A stretch of DNA of 64,000 nucleotides from Corynebacterium sp. p3-SID1056 (GCF_025152525.1 NZ_JALXXL010000005.1:62001-126000), one strand, 5' to 3'. Counted from the first letter of the stretch, positions 1 to 9,560 are shown. The notes: a model not told the origin generated them from the letters alone. Made by a program: numbers and translations.

Positions 1-132
1 CTTTACCTCGGACTTGAAGATGCGTGCTGAGCGCCCCATGGAGCGGGCCAGGTCAGGCAGCTTATTCGCGCCGAAGAGGAGCAGCACAATGACGAGGATG
101 ATGAGGATTTCGGTCCAGCCAAGGCTAGCCAT
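1..132 (-). CDS. tatA: Sec-independent translocase subunit TatA (partial, C-terminus beyond window)
   Basis: The first 44 residues are visible; the rest runs off the left edge. They show the TatA/E pattern: a short N-terminal hydrophobic helix at about residues 6-20 ([15 protein letters not shown]), then the hinge [14 protein letters not shown] and the start of an amphipathic, basic helix. TatA oligomers form the twin-arginine protein export pore in the cytoplasmic membrane together with TatC. The gene follows pafC on the same strand with about 50 bases between them, so it may be co-transcribed with the Pup genes. pafBC next to tatA is a common actinobacterial arrangement. Confidence 0.93.
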   Translation of the reverse strand, partial: MASLGWTEILIILVIVLLLFGANKLPDLARSMGRSARIFKSEVK

Positions 133-183
133 AGTGGATCACGTCTCTTTCCAACAATTCCGACGGACGATAAACCTAAAGCG

Positions 184-1137
184 TTATCTTAACGTGTTGG
201 TTGCGCGAAGTGCACGCTCACGCACCTCAGCGGCTATCCCCTGCGGTTCGATGAGACGGAGCCGGTCCGCGTGCGCGAGGCAAAAGCGGGCCAGCCAATC
301 TTCGGAGCCGTAGCGCAAGCGTGCGTCTACCCACTCGGCTCGCGGATCACTCGAGTTGGAGGCCTCAGCTGGCGGGCGCTCGAGCTCAAGCTCCCAGTAC
401 TCCGCCATCCACAGTGCATCGCCGCGCACTTGCAGGTGTGCTACGTGGCCGTGCGCAAAGGCGAAAGGCTCCCCCGCATCGGCGGCAGCGTGTACGGCGC
501 GCTCGTCAACCGGCTGATCACTCACGCGGATCTCCCGGATGCGGTCCAAGCGAAAGGTCTTTTGAGCATCGCGCTCCAATGCGCGCAGATATATCTGGTC
601 GTCGCGCTGCAACACCGCAATTGGCGAGACCGTACGTTGAGAGAGCTGGTCCGAAGTCGCGGAATAGTAGCGCAGCTCAAGCTTTTTGCCCGCGCCAATC
701 GCTTCCGCAACGGCGGTCGCGACTGGAGTGTGCGAAGCGAGCTGGTCAACATCGGTCACCCCGGCGGTGTGCGTGACCGCGCGAATCTTGTCTGCGGCGG
801 AGCGCACCGCATCCACGTTGACCAAGCCCGGCAACGTCTCCAGGGATTCCAGCAGCAGCAACAGGGCGTGCGCCTCCGTCGGCTTGAGCCGTAGTGGAGC
901 ATTCACACCCTGGTCATCAATCACGGTCACCCCGCGCCAGCTGTGCGCGAGGTCGAACATCTCCCCCGGTCCGCGGCCCACGCCGGAGAGGTGAAGCCGG
1001 TCGAGATCGTCGCGGACTTCCCCGACGTCCATATTGAGGTCCCGGGCGATTTCCATCAGTGTTTTGTCTTGGTGCCGGGAGATGTACGGCAAAAGGTTCA
1101 AGAGGCGTACTAACCGCCCCGACTGCTCATGCACCAT
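184..1137 (-). CDS. pafC: WYL-domain transcriptional regulator PafC
   Basis: 317 residues. An N-terminal winged-helix region (about 8-60) is followed by a WYL domain at about 140-220 with the typical YY...P...YL..A....FRLDRI pattern. In mycobacteria PafB and PafC act as a heterodimer that activates DNA-damage genes independently of LexA/RecA. The start ATG at 1137 has a strong ribosome site (GGGAGG, 5-base spacer) inside the end of pafB; a longer frame to 1182 exists but has no such site. It overlaps pafB by 11 bases, which suggests translational coupling and equal dosage of the two partners. Confidence 0.9.
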   Translation of the reverse strand: MVHEQSGRLVRLLNLLPYISRHQDKTLMEIARDLNMDVGEVRDDLDRLHLSGVGRGPGEMFDLAHSWRGVTVIDDQGVNAPLRLKPTEAHALLLLLESLETLPGLVNVDAVRSAADKIRAVTHTAGVTDVDQLASHTPVATAVAEAIGAGKKLELRYYSATSDQLSQRTVSPIAVLQRDDQIYLRALERDAQKTFRLDRIREIRVSDQPVDERAVHAAADAGEPFAFAHGHVAHLQVRGDALWMAEYWELELERPPAEASNSSDPRAEWVDARLRYGSEDWLARFCLAHADRLRLIEPQGIAAEVRERALRATNTLR

Positions 1138-2086
1138 AGCTTCCTCCCTTGGGCTCGCGGTCGGCCTGCGCGAGTAACGCAAGGACCTCTCGCCGAATGT
1201 CTTCCGGCTCTATTGCACGGAGGTCCCCTGCGTGGGCAGCGGCGGTGCGCACCACCCAGTCGCGCTCGACGTTTTCGAGCACGATCGTGTCTGTTTGCCC
1301 CGACTGCCCTGTTTCGCGCATGCCCTTCGCGGCCAGTTCCTCGGCGCTCCCCGCTGTCACGGTGATGCGGGCGTCGGCAATTGGCCCGCGCAAGAGGTCG
1401 CGGACAATCTCCCGTGGATCTCTCGTCGGTTCGTGGAAATCTAGGGTCTCACGCTGCAGAGTCACACGAGAAATGCGGGTGACACGAAAGGCGCGCTCGG
1501 CTTCTCGATCCACGTCCCAGCCCACCAGATAGGCACGGCTATGCAGGGACACGATGTTCCACGGATCTAGGGTGCGACGCTGTACCTGCCCGCTGCCCGG
1601 AACGTGAAAGTCGAAGTGGGCGCGCAGCGTGTAGCGAATCGCACCGAGTAGCTGGTGGAAGGCATCGGCGTCGAGTTGCGTGGCATCGTGCGCGGCGGAG
1701 GCGAGCGGTGCGCTGTCGAACGCGCGCGTCGCGCCGGAGGCGGCAAGCTTTGTCCAGCCGGAGCGGGCAAAGGCACCAAGCGAGCCGCGCTGGCTCAAAT
1801 CGACGGCGAGCCCAACGACGCTCGCCTCTTCTTCGGTCAGGTTGACTGGTGCCAGCTCGTAGCGTTCCCGGTCAAGGCTGAGCTCGCCGTTGCGGTAACG
1901 CACGGGGACGCCAGCGTGGCGCAGTGTCTCCACGTCGCGGCGCACCTGCACGTTGAGCGCTTCCGGGCTGCGGTGCTGGTAGCCGTCGACGTGCTGTGCC
2001 ACCCACGCCGTGGGGCGCGGCCGCGGGGAGCCGAGGAGGGCGAACGCCAGGTTTGCCTGGCGGACCTCCGGTTCTAGCTCTGCCAC
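1127..2086 (-). CDS. pafB: WYL-domain transcriptional regulator PafB
   Basis: 319 residues starting at a GTG, with an AAAGG-type ribosome site upstream. The N-terminal part (about 10-75) is a DeoR-like winged helix, followed by a WYL domain that contains a LHSRAYLVGWD segment and the RAFRVTRISRV strand near residue 200. It pairs with the overlapping pafC product; the heterodimer is the mitomycin/DNA-damage response activator described in mycobacteria. It lies 52 bases downstream of pafA in the Pup operon, the usual position, although its known role is in damage regulation rather than pupylation itself. Confidence 0.9.
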   Translation of the reverse strand: MAELEPEVRQANLAFALLGSPRPRPTAWVAQHVDGYQHRSPEALNVQVRRDVETLRHAGVPVRYRNGELSLDRERYELAPVNLTEEEASVVGLAVDLSQRGSLGAFARSGWTKLAASGATRAFDSAPLASAAHDATQLDADAFHQLLGAIRYTLRAHFDFHVPGSGQVQRRTLDPWNIVSLHSRAYLVGWDVDREAERAFRVTRISRVTLQRETLDFHEPTRDPREIVRDLLRGPIADARITVTAGSAEELAAKGMRETGQSGQTDTIVLENVERDWVVRTAAAHAGDLRAIEPEDIRREVLALLAQADREPKGGSYGA

Positions 2087-2138
2087 CTCACTGCCTTTCT
2101 CGGTTCCGTGCCGTCAACCCTTAAAGCTTGACGGACAG

Positions 2139-3542
2139 TTAGCGCTCGGTACCTTCGCCCGTACTGAGCCCGTCGATGTAGTCAATGAACTCGTCGACGC
2201 GTGCGTCGGAGGCGGCGAAGGGGTCGAGCAACTCGAGCGTACGTGGTTCGGGCCGGTTCGTCTTGAGATGCACCCAGTCGACGTTGTGGTCGACGCCCGC
2301 GGCGCGCGCGGCGGCGAGAAAGCGGCCACGCAGCGCGGCACGTGTTGTCTGCGGCGGTACCGCGGCGGCCTTGGCGATAGCCTCGTCATTGGTCCAGCGC
2401 TTGGCCAGCCCCTTGCGCTGGAGCAGGTAGAACAGGCCCCGATCGCGGTTGATGTCGTGGTAGGTCAAATCGATCTGCGCGAGCTTGGGGTGATCCCAGT
2501 CCGCGCCGAGCTTGTCTTTGAACTGCATGAGCAGTTTGCGCTTGATCACCCAGTCGATCTCTGTATCTACCCCGGAGAAATCCTGCGTAGCAATTGCGTC
2601 GAGCGTACGGGTCCACAGATCCACCACGCGCGCCATCTCCTCATTCGGCGTGCCCTCGTCCGGCCGCGTTTGAAGCCAGCGCTTGGCAGCTTCGAGCGTG
2701 GCCCGCTGCACCTCGAGCGCGGTGACAGTGCCGCCTTCCTTCAAACGGAGTTGCGTCTGGCCGGTTGGATCAGCGGCGATCTCGCGGATGTGCTCGATAG
2801 CGTTGTCCAGGGTGAAGTCCGGAAGGTCGAAACCGGCCTCGAGCATCTCAATGACCAACAGCGTCGAACCGATTTTCAACGCGAAGGATGGCTCCGACAT
2901 GTTCGAGTCGCCCACGATGACGTGCATGCGGCGGAAGCGGTGCGAGTCGCCGTGCGGTTCGTCGCGCGTGTTGATGATCGGTCGGGTGCGCGTCGTAGCC
3001 GATGACACGCCCTCCCACACCTGGTCGGCGCGCTGCGAGATGACAAAGCGGCCCTTCTTCACCATGCCCGCGCCGCAGATGAGTTGGCGGGTGATCATGA
3101 AGGGTAAGAGCTGCGTGCCGAAGGACTTCAGCGCGAGCTCCCTGCTGATGAGGTAGTTCTCGTGCGTGCCGTAGGAGTTTCCCTTCGAGTCCACGTTGTT
3201 CTTGAACAGGAAGACGTTGCCGCCGACGCGGTCGTCGGCAAGCGCTTGCTCAGCTTCAGCGGCAAGGCGGTCGTAGATCAGCTCGCCGGCCTTGTCGTAG
3301 TTGAGCAGCTGGGTGACCGAGTCACACTCGGCCGTGGCGTACTCGGGGTGCGAACCTACGTCCAAATACAGGCGGGACGCGTTGTCAGTGAAGATGTTGG
3401 AGCTGCGGTGCGCTGCCACAACGGAGCGAAACAGGTAGCGCGAAATCTCTTCGGGGGTCAACACCGCGGCGCCCTCGCGAAACGCGGCCACGCCGAACTC
3501 CGTCTCCACACCCATCACGCGGCGGGGGTAGACAGTGGCCAT
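2139..3542 (-). CDS. pafA: Pup--protein ligase PafA
   Basis: 467 residues, normal for the family. PafA uses ATP to join the C-terminal glutamate of deamidated Pup to lysines of target proteins. Glutamine-synthetase-like fold: MGVETEFGV near residues 10-18 (nucleotide/metal glutamates) and DVGSHPEYAT near 61-70, whose Asp corresponds to the catalytic base. FKNNVDSKGNSYGTHENYL is also typical. I chose the ATG at 3542, four bases after the pup stop; an in-frame GTG at 3557 would overlap pup. The gene order dop-pup-pafA is standard. Confidence 0.96.
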   Translation of the reverse strand: MATVYPRRVMGVETEFGVAAFREGAAVLTPEEISRYLFRSVVAAHRSSNIFTDNASRLYLDVGSHPEYATAECDSVTQLLNYDKAGELIYDRLAAEAEQALADDRVGGNVFLFKNNVDSKGNSYGTHENYLISRELALKSFGTQLLPFMITRQLICGAGMVKKGRFVISQRADQVWEGVSSATTRTRPIINTRDEPHGDSHRFRRMHVIVGDSNMSEPSFALKIGSTLLVIEMLEAGFDLPDFTLDNAIEHIREIAADPTGQTQLRLKEGGTVTALEVQRATLEAAKRWLQTRPDEGTPNEEMARVVDLWTRTLDAIATQDFSGVDTEIDWVIKRKLLMQFKDKLGADWDHPKLAQIDLTYHDINRDRGLFYLLQRKGLAKRWTNDEAIAKAAAVPPQTTRAALRGRFLAAARAAGVDHNVDWVHLKTNRPEPRTLELLDPFAASDARVDEFIDYIDGLSTGEGTER

Positions 3543-3546
3543 CGGG

Positions 3547-3735
3547 TTACTGCCCACCTTTTTGCACGAAAGAACGCACGAATTCCTCGGCGTTGTTATC
3601 CAGCAAAGAGTCGATCTCGTCGAGGATGTCGTCGGTGCCTGCGGTGTTCAGCTGGGCCTGCCCGGCGTCGACGTTGCCTTCCTGCTCGCCGTCGTCGCCG
3701 CTGTTGCCGCCTTGTACGTACTGCTGCTTAGACAT
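3547..3735 (-). CDS. pup: Prokaryotic ubiquitin-like protein Pup
   Basis: 62 residues, short, acidic and probably disordered, as expected for Pup. The C-terminal half carries the helix that binds the ATPase coiled coil, and the protein ends in Gly-Gly-Gln. Pup ending in Gln must be deamidated by Dop to Glu before ligation by PafA. The ATG overlaps the end of dop by eight bases and the stop is four bases before pafA, so the three genes form one transcription unit. Confidence 0.97.
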   Translation of the reverse strand: MSKQQYVQGGNSGDDGEQEGNVDAGQAQLNTAGTDDILDEIDSLLDNNAEEFVRSFVQKGGQ

Positions 3736-5239
3736 GGTTGAATCCTAATCCCTTCATCAGTGCTGTGACGTCCTCGGCGCGCGCAATAAGCTCGCCGACC
3801 TCTTCTTTGGTAAAGCCATCGACCTTGTCCATCGGCAGGCGGTGCGGTTGGTTGTTCACCGAGAACACCACCGACTGCCAACTCGACGCGACGATGTTCT
3901 CGCCGAACTTCTCGCTCACACGCCCACGGAAATACGCTCGCGAATCAGTCGGGGGCTCGGTGACCGCCCGCCTGATCGTCGCCTCGTCGACCAGCGTGCG
4001 CATTTGCCCCTTGCGCATCAGCGCGTGGTAGAGCGACTTTGCAGGGTCGATGTCCGCGTACTGGATGTCGATCAGCTTGAGCTTCGGATCCGCAATATCT
4101 ACCCCGCGATCCACGTAGCGCTTGATCAGCGCCCACTTTGCGGTCCAGTCCAACCGGTCCGCGGTGCTTAGCGGATCGCGCTCCAGATCGTCGAGAAGCT
4201 CAGCCCACAAACTAAGGACCTTGGTGTCCACCTCGTCGAGATCCGGCAGCGCCGCTGCGCGCTCGCGGTAGATGCGCAGGATGTCGATGGCGGTGAGCCT
4301 GCGGCCGTCGGCAAGCAACAGCTCGTGCGTACACGTCGGGTCGTGGGAGACCTGCTTGATCTCGTCGACGGGGTTTGCCAGCCGGAGGTCGGAAAAATCG
4401 ACGTCGGACTCGATGCAGTCGAGCACGAGCTTGGTCATGCCCATCTTGAGGAAGTTTGCGTACTGGCTCATGTTTGCATCGCCGACGATGACGTGCAGGC
4501 GGCGGAACTTGGCGGCGAGCGCGTGCGGTTCGTCGCGAGTGTTGACGATGCCGCGGTTGAGCGTGGTTTCTAGCGACACTTCCTGCTCGAAGTAGTCGGC
4601 GCGCTGCGAGATCTGGAAGCCCTCGCGCTCCGACTCCTGGCCAATGCCCATCCGGCCTGCGCCGATGATGACCTGGCGGGTCACGAAGAAAGGGATGAGC
4701 GCTTGGGTCAGCCGAGCGAAGTCGGTCTGCCGCGAGTACTGGTAGTTCTCGTGGCTGCCGTAGGACTGGCCCTTGCCGTCGACGTTGTTTTTGTAGAACT
4801 TCAGCGGCGGGCACGGTGCCATCTTGTCCAGCACGCTGATCTGCTGGTCCCACAGCTCCCGGATGTCGGCCGCGGCCTTGTTCAGTACGTAGTCGCCCGC
4901 CGCGTCGTAGATCATTGCGTCCCAGGCGTTGGAGACCTCCGGCGAGGAATACTCCGGGTGCCCATGATCGACGTAGTAGCGGGCGCCGTTGGTGGTGACC
5001 ACATTGGCCACGCCCATCGCGTTCGCGTCGACCACCGGCACCGTGCGGTAGCGCTGCAGGTCGAAGCCGCGGGTATCTTTCAGTGGGGCTTCTTCCTCGT
5101 AGCTCCAGCGTGAGCGGGCGGCCGTGTTCATCGCCGCGTACGCCACCACCGCGTGGGTGGAGGTGAGTAGCTGGCTTATCGACGGGTTGTCCGGCGAGGT
5201 GATCCCGTACTCAGTCTCGGTGCCCATATAGCGCTTCAT
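3728..5239 (-). CDS. dop: Pup deamidase/depupylase Dop
   Basis: 503 residues. Homologue of PafA with the same glutamine-synthetase-like fold; it begins [13 protein letters not shown] (metal/ATP-binding glutamates) and has [13 protein letters not shown], whose Asp is the catalytic residue in studied Dops. A Dop-loop-like insertion is present around residues 40-55. It converts Pup-Gln to Pup-Glu and removes Pup from substrates. It is the first gene of the operon and its ATG sits eight bases after a TACGGT -10 element, so the transcript is probably leaderless. Confidence 0.95.
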   Translation of the reverse strand: MKRYMGTETEYGITSPDNPSISQLLTSTHAVVAYAAMNTAARSRWSYEEEAPLKDTRGFDLQRYRTVPVVDANAMGVANVVTTNGARYYVDHGHPEYSSPEVSNAWDAMIYDAAGDYVLNKAAADIRELWDQQISVLDKMAPCPPLKFYKNNVDGKGQSYGSHENYQYSRQTDFARLTQALIPFFVTRQVIIGAGRMGIGQESEREGFQISQRADYFEQEVSLETTLNRGIVNTRDEPHALAAKFRRLHVIVGDANMSQYANFLKMGMTKLVLDCIESDVDFSDLRLANPVDEIKQVSHDPTCTHELLLADGRRLTAIDILRIYRERAAALPDLDEVDTKVLSLWAELLDDLERDPLSTADRLDWTAKWALIKRYVDRGVDIADPKLKLIDIQYADIDPAKSLYHALMRKGQMRTLVDEATIRRAVTEPPTDSRAYFRGRVSEKFGENIVASSWQSVVFSVNNQPHRLPMDKVDGFTKEEVGELIARAEDVTALMKGLGFNHV

Positions 5240-5247
5240 AACGCACC

Positions 5248-5253
5248 ACCGTA
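5248..5253 (-). promoter_or_regulatory. Putative -10 element of the dop-pup-pafA-pafBC operon
   Basis: TACGGT on the minus strand ends eight bases before the dop ATG. This spacing predicts transcription start at or next to the start codon, that is a leaderless mRNA. Confidence 0.5.
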
Positions 5254-5270
5254 CCTGGCACGTCGCGTAT

Positions 5271-5300
5271 TTGTGTGAAAAATGCGAATGGGCGTATTTT
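5271..5300 (+). promoter_or_regulatory. Putative promoter of the POT transporter gene, leaderless
   Basis: TTGTGT (5271-5276) and TATTTT (5295-5300) with an 18-base spacer; the ATG follows six bases after the -10. No Shine-Dalgarno sequence is visible. Confidence 0.55.
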
Positions 5301-5306
5301 ATTTAC

Positions 5307-6794
5307 ATGAGTTCTGTCACCCACGCAAGCGACCCTGAGGTAGCGCCGAAAGAACGCAAGTTCTTCGGGCAGCCCTGGGGGCTGGCCAACCTCTTCGGCA
5401 TCGAGCTCTGGGAGCGCTTTAGCTTCTACGGCATGCAGGCCCTCTTAGCCTTCTACATGTACTACTCCACCACCGAAGGTGGGCTCGGGATGGATCAGAC
5501 CACCGCGCTCAACCTCGTCGGCGCGTACGGCGGCTTCGTATACATGATGGCGCTGGTCGCTTCCTTCGTCGGCGATCGCCTGCTGGGCGCTGAGCGGACA
5601 CTGTTCTACTCGGCCGTGTTGGTCATGGTCGGGCACATCGTGCTCGCCCTGGTTCCGGGTGGGGCTGGGCTCGCCATCGGCCTCATCTGCATTGGCGTAG
5701 GCTCCGGCGGCGTGAAGACCTCGTCTCAGGTGGTCTTGGGCGAGTTGTACTCCCGCAAGGACCCACGCCGCGACGCCGGCTTCTCTATCTTCTACATGTC
5801 GGTCAACATCGGTGCACTCTTCGGCCCGGCGCTCACCGGCGCGATCTGGGGAATGGCCGGCTTCCACTGGGGCTTCGGCTTGGCGGCAATCGGTATGGCG
5901 CTCGGCCTGATCCAGTACACGCTCATGCGCAAATCCAGCATCGGCGGCGCGGGCTCGGAGATCCCGAACCCGCTGCCTCACTCCGAGTACGGGAAGTGGA
6001 TCAACGGCACGTTGCTCGTCGTCGCTGTCGTTGTCGGATTGCTTGTCACCGGTGTGGTCCCGCTGAGCTCGCTGTCGTGGATCGTGTTCGCAGTCGCGCT
6101 GGCCGCAACCGTGTTGCTGCTGTGGGAGATGTTCCACTCCGATGAGGTGACCGCAGCGGAGAAGTCGCGTCTAACCGGCTACATTCCACTGCTTGTGGGC
6201 TCGGTCGCGTTCTTTGCCATCTTCCAGTCCCAGTTCACCGTTGTCGCGGTGTACTCGGATCAGCGCGTGAACCTGGACCTGCTCTTGTGGGAGCTCACTC
6301 CTGCGCAGGTGCAGTCGTTTAATCCCTTATTCATCATCATTTTCTCCCCGATCCTCGCAGCCGTGTGGACGATGTTGGGCGATCGCCAGTGGTCATCGTC
6401 GGTGAAGTTCGGGGTGGCCAACATCGTGATCGGTGTGTCGCTTTTCCTGTTTCTGCCGTTCGTCGGCGGTGGCGAGAGGTCGACACCGCTGGTGGTGCTG
6501 GTGTTGATCCTCTTCCTGTTTACGATGGGTGAGCTCCTGCTGTCGCCAGTGGGTAATTCCCTGGCCACCAAGGTCGCCCCCGAGGCGTTTAAGTCGCGTT
6601 TGTTCGCCGCCTGGCTGATGACCGTGTCGATGGGCACTGCCCTGTCCGGCGTGCTTGGTTCGCTGTACAACCCCGACGACGCGTCTGCGGAGCGCACCTT
6701 CTTCCTCACCCTTTCGGCAGTGACTATCGCGCTCGGCGTCGTGTTGATCGCCATCCGCCGCTGGGTGTTGGAAAAGTTCGCTGACGTGCGCTAG
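5307..6794 (+). CDS. POT/PTR2-family di/tripeptide:proton symporter
   Basis: 495 residues and about 14 hydrophobic helices. Family signatures are clear: ELWERFSFYGM near residue 35 (the ExxERFxYY proton-coupling motif) and FSIFYMSVNIGALFGP near 170 (PTR2 signature 2). The likely role is uptake of di- and tripeptides across the cytoplasmic membrane. The start at 5307 is preferred over an in-frame ATG at 5271 because 5271 falls on the -35 element. It is transcribed away from the Pup operon and is the first of five accessory genes between dop and arc. Exact substrate cannot be told from sequence. Confidence 0.92.
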   Translation: MSSVTHASDPEVAPKERKFFGQPWGLANLFGIELWERFSFYGMQALLAFYMYYSTTEGGLGMDQTTALNLVGAYGGFVYMMALVASFVGDRLLGAERTLFYSAVLVMVGHIVLALVPGGAGLAIGLICIGVGSGGVKTSSQVVLGELYSRKDPRRDAGFSIFYMSVNIGALFGPALTGAIWGMAGFHWGFGLAAIGMALGLIQYTLMRKSSIGGAGSEIPNPLPHSEYGKWINGTLLVVAVVVGLLVTGVVPLSSLSWIVFAVALAATVLLLWEMFHSDEVTAAEKSRLTGYIPLLVGSVAFFAIFQSQFTVVAVYSDQRVNLDLLLWELTPAQVQSFNPLFIIIFSPILAAVWTMLGDRQWSSSVKFGVANIVIGVSLFLFLPFVGGGERSTPLVVLVLILFLFTMGELLLSPVGNSLATKVAPEAFKSRLFAAWLMTVSMGTALSGVLGSLYNPDDASAERTFFLTLSAVTIALGVVLIAIRRWVLEKFADVR

Positions 6795-6890
6795 CGCGTT
6801 TACACTTTTCGACGAAAACACCGAATCAGCCCCGCGGGCTGGGTTTGCGGGGTAGGCTACCCGGCAACGATGCAAACGAGAGGTGAACCC

Positions 6891-8234
6891 ATGTCTGATG
6901 TCGACAAGATTGAGCGCGATACGCTTCTACCTGCATATTTCGGGGAATTCGGTGGCCAGTACGTGCCCGAGCCGCTCTACCCGGTACTCGATCAGCTCGA
7001 ACGCGCTTTCGTGGACGCCCGCGAGGACAACGAGTTTCTCGACGAGCTCTCGCGCCTCCAAGCGAAGTTCCTCGGCCGTCCGACTCCGGTTTACGAATGT
7101 GCCAACCTGCCGAGGGTTGGGGCGTCGAAAATTTTCTTGAAGCGTGAGGACCTCGCGCACGGCGGCGCGCACAAGGGCAACCAGGTGTTGGCACAGGCGC
7201 TGCTCGCGAAGCGGTTGGGTAAGAACCGCCTCATCGCCGAAACCGGCGCCGGCCAGCACGGCACCGCCACCGCCATGGTCGCCGCGCTGATGGGCATGGA
7301 GTGCACGATTTACATGGGTGCGCAGGACGTTGCCCGCCAGCAGCCGAACGTGCGTCGCATGCGCCTGATGGGTGCCACCGTCGTCCCCGTCACGAACGAC
7401 GCCGGCGGCTCCATGTCCAACGCCATCGACATCGCCTTGCAGGACTGGGTCGAAAACATTGACTCCACCCACTACGTCCTCGGCTCCGCGTGCGGCCCCC
7501 ACCCCTTCCCCACCCTGGTCAAGGAGTTCCAGGCTGTTATTTCGCGCGAGTCCCGCCAGCAGATGCTGGAGGACACCGGCAGACTTCCCGACGCCGTCAT
7601 CGCCGCCGTCGGCGGCGGCTCCAACGCCATCGGCGCCTTCGCCGAATACTTGAAGGACGAGCCCGGCAACGCCGACGTCAAACTCATCGGCGTCGAACCC
7701 GCCGGCGAAGGCCTGGACACTGACCGCCACGGCGCACCGCTCAACCATGGCAAGCTGGGCATCCTGCACGGCTCCCGTTCCTTTATCGTCACTGGTCAGG
7801 ACGGCGAAGTCCTCCCCGAGTCCTTCTCAGTCTCCGCCGGCCTGGACTACCCAGGCGTCGGCCCCGAGCACGCTCACCTCCGCGAGATCGGCCGCGCCCA
7901 GTACGTAGCCGTCACTGACGAAGACGCCCTCCAAGCTTTCCGACTCCTCTCTCGCTACGAAGGCATCATCCCCGCCCTCGAGTCCTCCCACGCCCTGGCC
8001 TACGCCCTGAAGCTCGCCGAAGTCGCCGACGCCAATGGCCACAAACTCAACCTGCTGGTCAACCTGTCCGGCCGCGGCGACAAGGACCTCGACTACGTCT
8101 ACAACATCCTCGGCGACCAACTCTTCGACGATCCCGAGCAAGCCCCCATCGGCGACCTCCACATCAGCGAAGTCCTCGCCTCCATGACCAACTCCTCCAA
8201 CGAGCGCGAGGCCGGCCGCACCGTCGCCCACTAG
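6891..8234 (+). CDS. trpB: Tryptophan synthase beta chain, stand-alone copy
   Basis: 447 residues, TrpB1-type. TrpB condenses indole with serine using PLP. Visible: FGEFGGQYVPEPL near the N-terminus, KREDLAHGGAHKGNQ with the PLP lysine at about residue 95, AETGAGQHGTATA with the catalytic Glu, and the GGGSNAIGAF phosphate cup. Start 6891 has an AGAGGTG ribosome site; TAGGCT at 6853-6858 may be the -10. No trpA or other trp gene is adjacent, so it may be a second copy or serve indole salvage. Two oddities: Gly follows the PLP lysine where E. coli has Thr, and about 45 extra residues close the protein. Confidence 0.92.
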   Translation: MSDVDKIERDTLLPAYFGEFGGQYVPEPLYPVLDQLERAFVDAREDNEFLDELSRLQAKFLGRPTPVYECANLPRVGASKIFLKREDLAHGGAHKGNQVLAQALLAKRLGKNRLIAETGAGQHGTATAMVAALMGMECTIYMGAQDVARQQPNVRRMRLMGATVVPVTNDAGGSMSNAIDIALQDWVENIDSTHYVLGSACGPHPFPTLVKEFQAVISRESRQQMLEDTGRLPDAVIAAVGGGSNAIGAFAEYLKDEPGNADVKLIGVEPAGEGLDTDRHGAPLNHGKLGILHGSRSFIVTGQDGEVLPESFSVSAGLDYPGVGPEHAHLREIGRAQYVAVTDEDALQAFRLLSRYEGIIPALESSHALAYALKLAEVADANGHKLNLLVNLSGRGDKDLDYVYNILGDQLFDDPEQAPIGDLHISEVLASMTNSSNEREAGRTVAH

Positions 8235-8654
8235 TTTTGGGGGCTCCACGACCTTGGACTTGCTCGCCTGCCCTTGCCAAGCCCTCGTATTTGGTGCCGC
8301 TTGGCTTCGTGTCTCTTCGTGCAGTGACAAATCACGTAGCTAGGGAAAACTAGCCCATCTCTGATCAGCGTGTATGAATAGCCAGTCCAATAGGCGCTTC
8401 GTGTCAAGGATTGTGAACGATTTGTCGTTCGCAGTTGATGGTGTCGGGTTGGAGTGTGGGGCGTTGTGCTGGTTCGGATGATGGTGACGCGGCTCGGTAT
8501 GTCTTTTGGTTGGGTTAGGTTCCTATAGCAGTTTGAGTATGTCACTGTCCTTTCAGATGGAGGGAACGGAAATAAACATAACCCGCCCACAATCGGGTGG
8601 GCAGGCTATGAATCTACGGCGACCTGAGGTGGAACTGCTGACAACGTGATGGGA
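8235..8654. other. 420-bp intergenic region between convergent trpB and pdxS
   Basis: No convincing gene. A 119-codon frame on the minus strand and a 35-codon frame on the plus strand show no recognisable domain and atypical composition (many Thr/Ser/Arg). Stretches such as 8400-8560 are noticeably less GC-rich than the flanking genes. This is where a pdxT gene would be expected downstream of pdxS; I see no remnant of it. The only structure noted is the hairpin near pdxS. Confidence 0.5.
8570..8602 (-). terminator. Possible terminator downstream of pdxS
   Basis: Inverted repeat GCCCAC (8585-8590) / GTGGGC (8597-8602) with a six-base loop; on the minus strand it is followed by a T-rich run (TTATGTTTATTT). 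It lies 52 bases after the pdxS stop. The stem is short. Confidence 0.4.
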
Positions 8655-9539
8655 TTACCAGCCGCGTTCTGCGAGGCGGTGCGGCGCTGGCAGGTCGGCG
8701 ACGTTGATGCCCACCATCGCCTCGCCGAGGCCGCGGGACGCTTCGGTGACAACCGCGATGTCGTCGTAATGCTTGGTTGCCTTGACGACGGCCTTCGCGC
8801 GAGCTTCCGGGTTGCCCGACTTGAAGATGCCTGACCCGACGAACACTCCGTCCGCGCCGAGCTCCATCATGAGCGCCGCGTCTGCCGGGGTCGCGACACC
8901 GCCGGCGGTAAACAGCGGTACCGGCAGTTTGCCGTGCTCAGCGACGTAGCAGACCAGCTCGTAAGAAGCCTGCAGCTCCTTTGCCGCGACGTAGAGCTCG
9001 TCACGGTTGGCGGCGTAGGTGGCCTGCAGGGCAGCGATCTCGCTGCGGATCGTACGGATGTGCTTGGTGGCCTCCGAAACGTCACCGGTGCCAGCCTCGC
9101 CCTTCGAACGGATCATGGCAGCGCCCTCGTTGATCCTTCGCAGCGCCTCGCCCAAGTTGGTCGCACCGCATACGAAGGGCACATTGAAATCGCGCTTGTC
9201 CACGTGGTTGACGTAGTCCGCCGGGCTGAGCACCTCTGACTCGTCGATGTAGTGGACGCCGAGGTGTGCAAGTACCTTCGCCTCTACGCTGTGGCCGATA
9301 CGGGCCTTGGCCATCACCGGGATGCTCACGGCATTGAGGATGCCCTCGATCAAGTCCGGATCCGACATGCGCGCCACGCCACCCTGGGCCCGGATATCTG
9401 CGGGCACACGCTCAAGCGCCATGACGGCAACCGCACCGGAATCTTCGGCGACCTTTGCCTGCTCTGGGGTGACCACGTCCATGATCACGCCGCCCTTAAA
9501 CGAGTTGGTCAGCTCTGCAAATTTGGTGAAATCAGTCAT
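8655..9539 (-). CDS. pdxS: Pyridoxal 5'-phosphate synthase subunit PdxS
   Basis: 294 residues, normal length. PdxS makes PLP from ribose 5-phosphate, glyceraldehyde 3-phosphate and ammonia; the ammonia normally comes from the glutaminase PdxT. The TIM-barrel landmarks are present: [32 protein letters not shown] with an active-site lysine, and the phosphate loop [12 protein letters not shown] near the C-terminus. The ATG at 9539 is preferred over a TTG at 9548. It is divergent from pdxR, with shared CCAGTT-type repeats between them. Unusual: no pdxT follows, whereas pdxST is the common operon. Confidence 0.96.
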   Translation of the reverse strand: MTDFTKFAELTNSFKGGVIMDVVTPEQAKVAEDSGAVAVMALERVPADIRAQGGVARMSDPDLIEGILNAVSIPVMAKARIGHSVEAKVLAHLGVHYIDESEVLSPADYVNHVDKRDFNVPFVCGATNLGEALRRINEGAAMIRSKGEAGTGDVSEATKHIRTIRSEIAALQATYAANRDELYVAAKELQASYELVCYVAEHGKLPVPLFTAGGVATPADAALMMELGADGVFVGSGIFKSGNPEARAKAVVKATKHYDDIAVVTEASRGLGEAMVGINVADLPAPHRLAERGW

Positions 9540-9560
9540 AGTGCACAATCTTCAGCGAGC

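Noticed and set aside
5271..5306. Upstream ATG at 5271 as the POT transporter start
   Set aside because: It would start inside the -35 element and add a Cys/Trp-rich peptide not typical of the family.
6820..6858. GC-rich hairpin between the POT gene and trpB as a terminator
   Set aside because: Stem of only six pairs and no T-run; it merges with the trpB promoter region.
8231..8590. Possible 119-codon gene on minus between trpB and pdxS
   Set aside because: No domain, no ribosome site, unusual composition; no trace of pdxT or transposase that I could identify.
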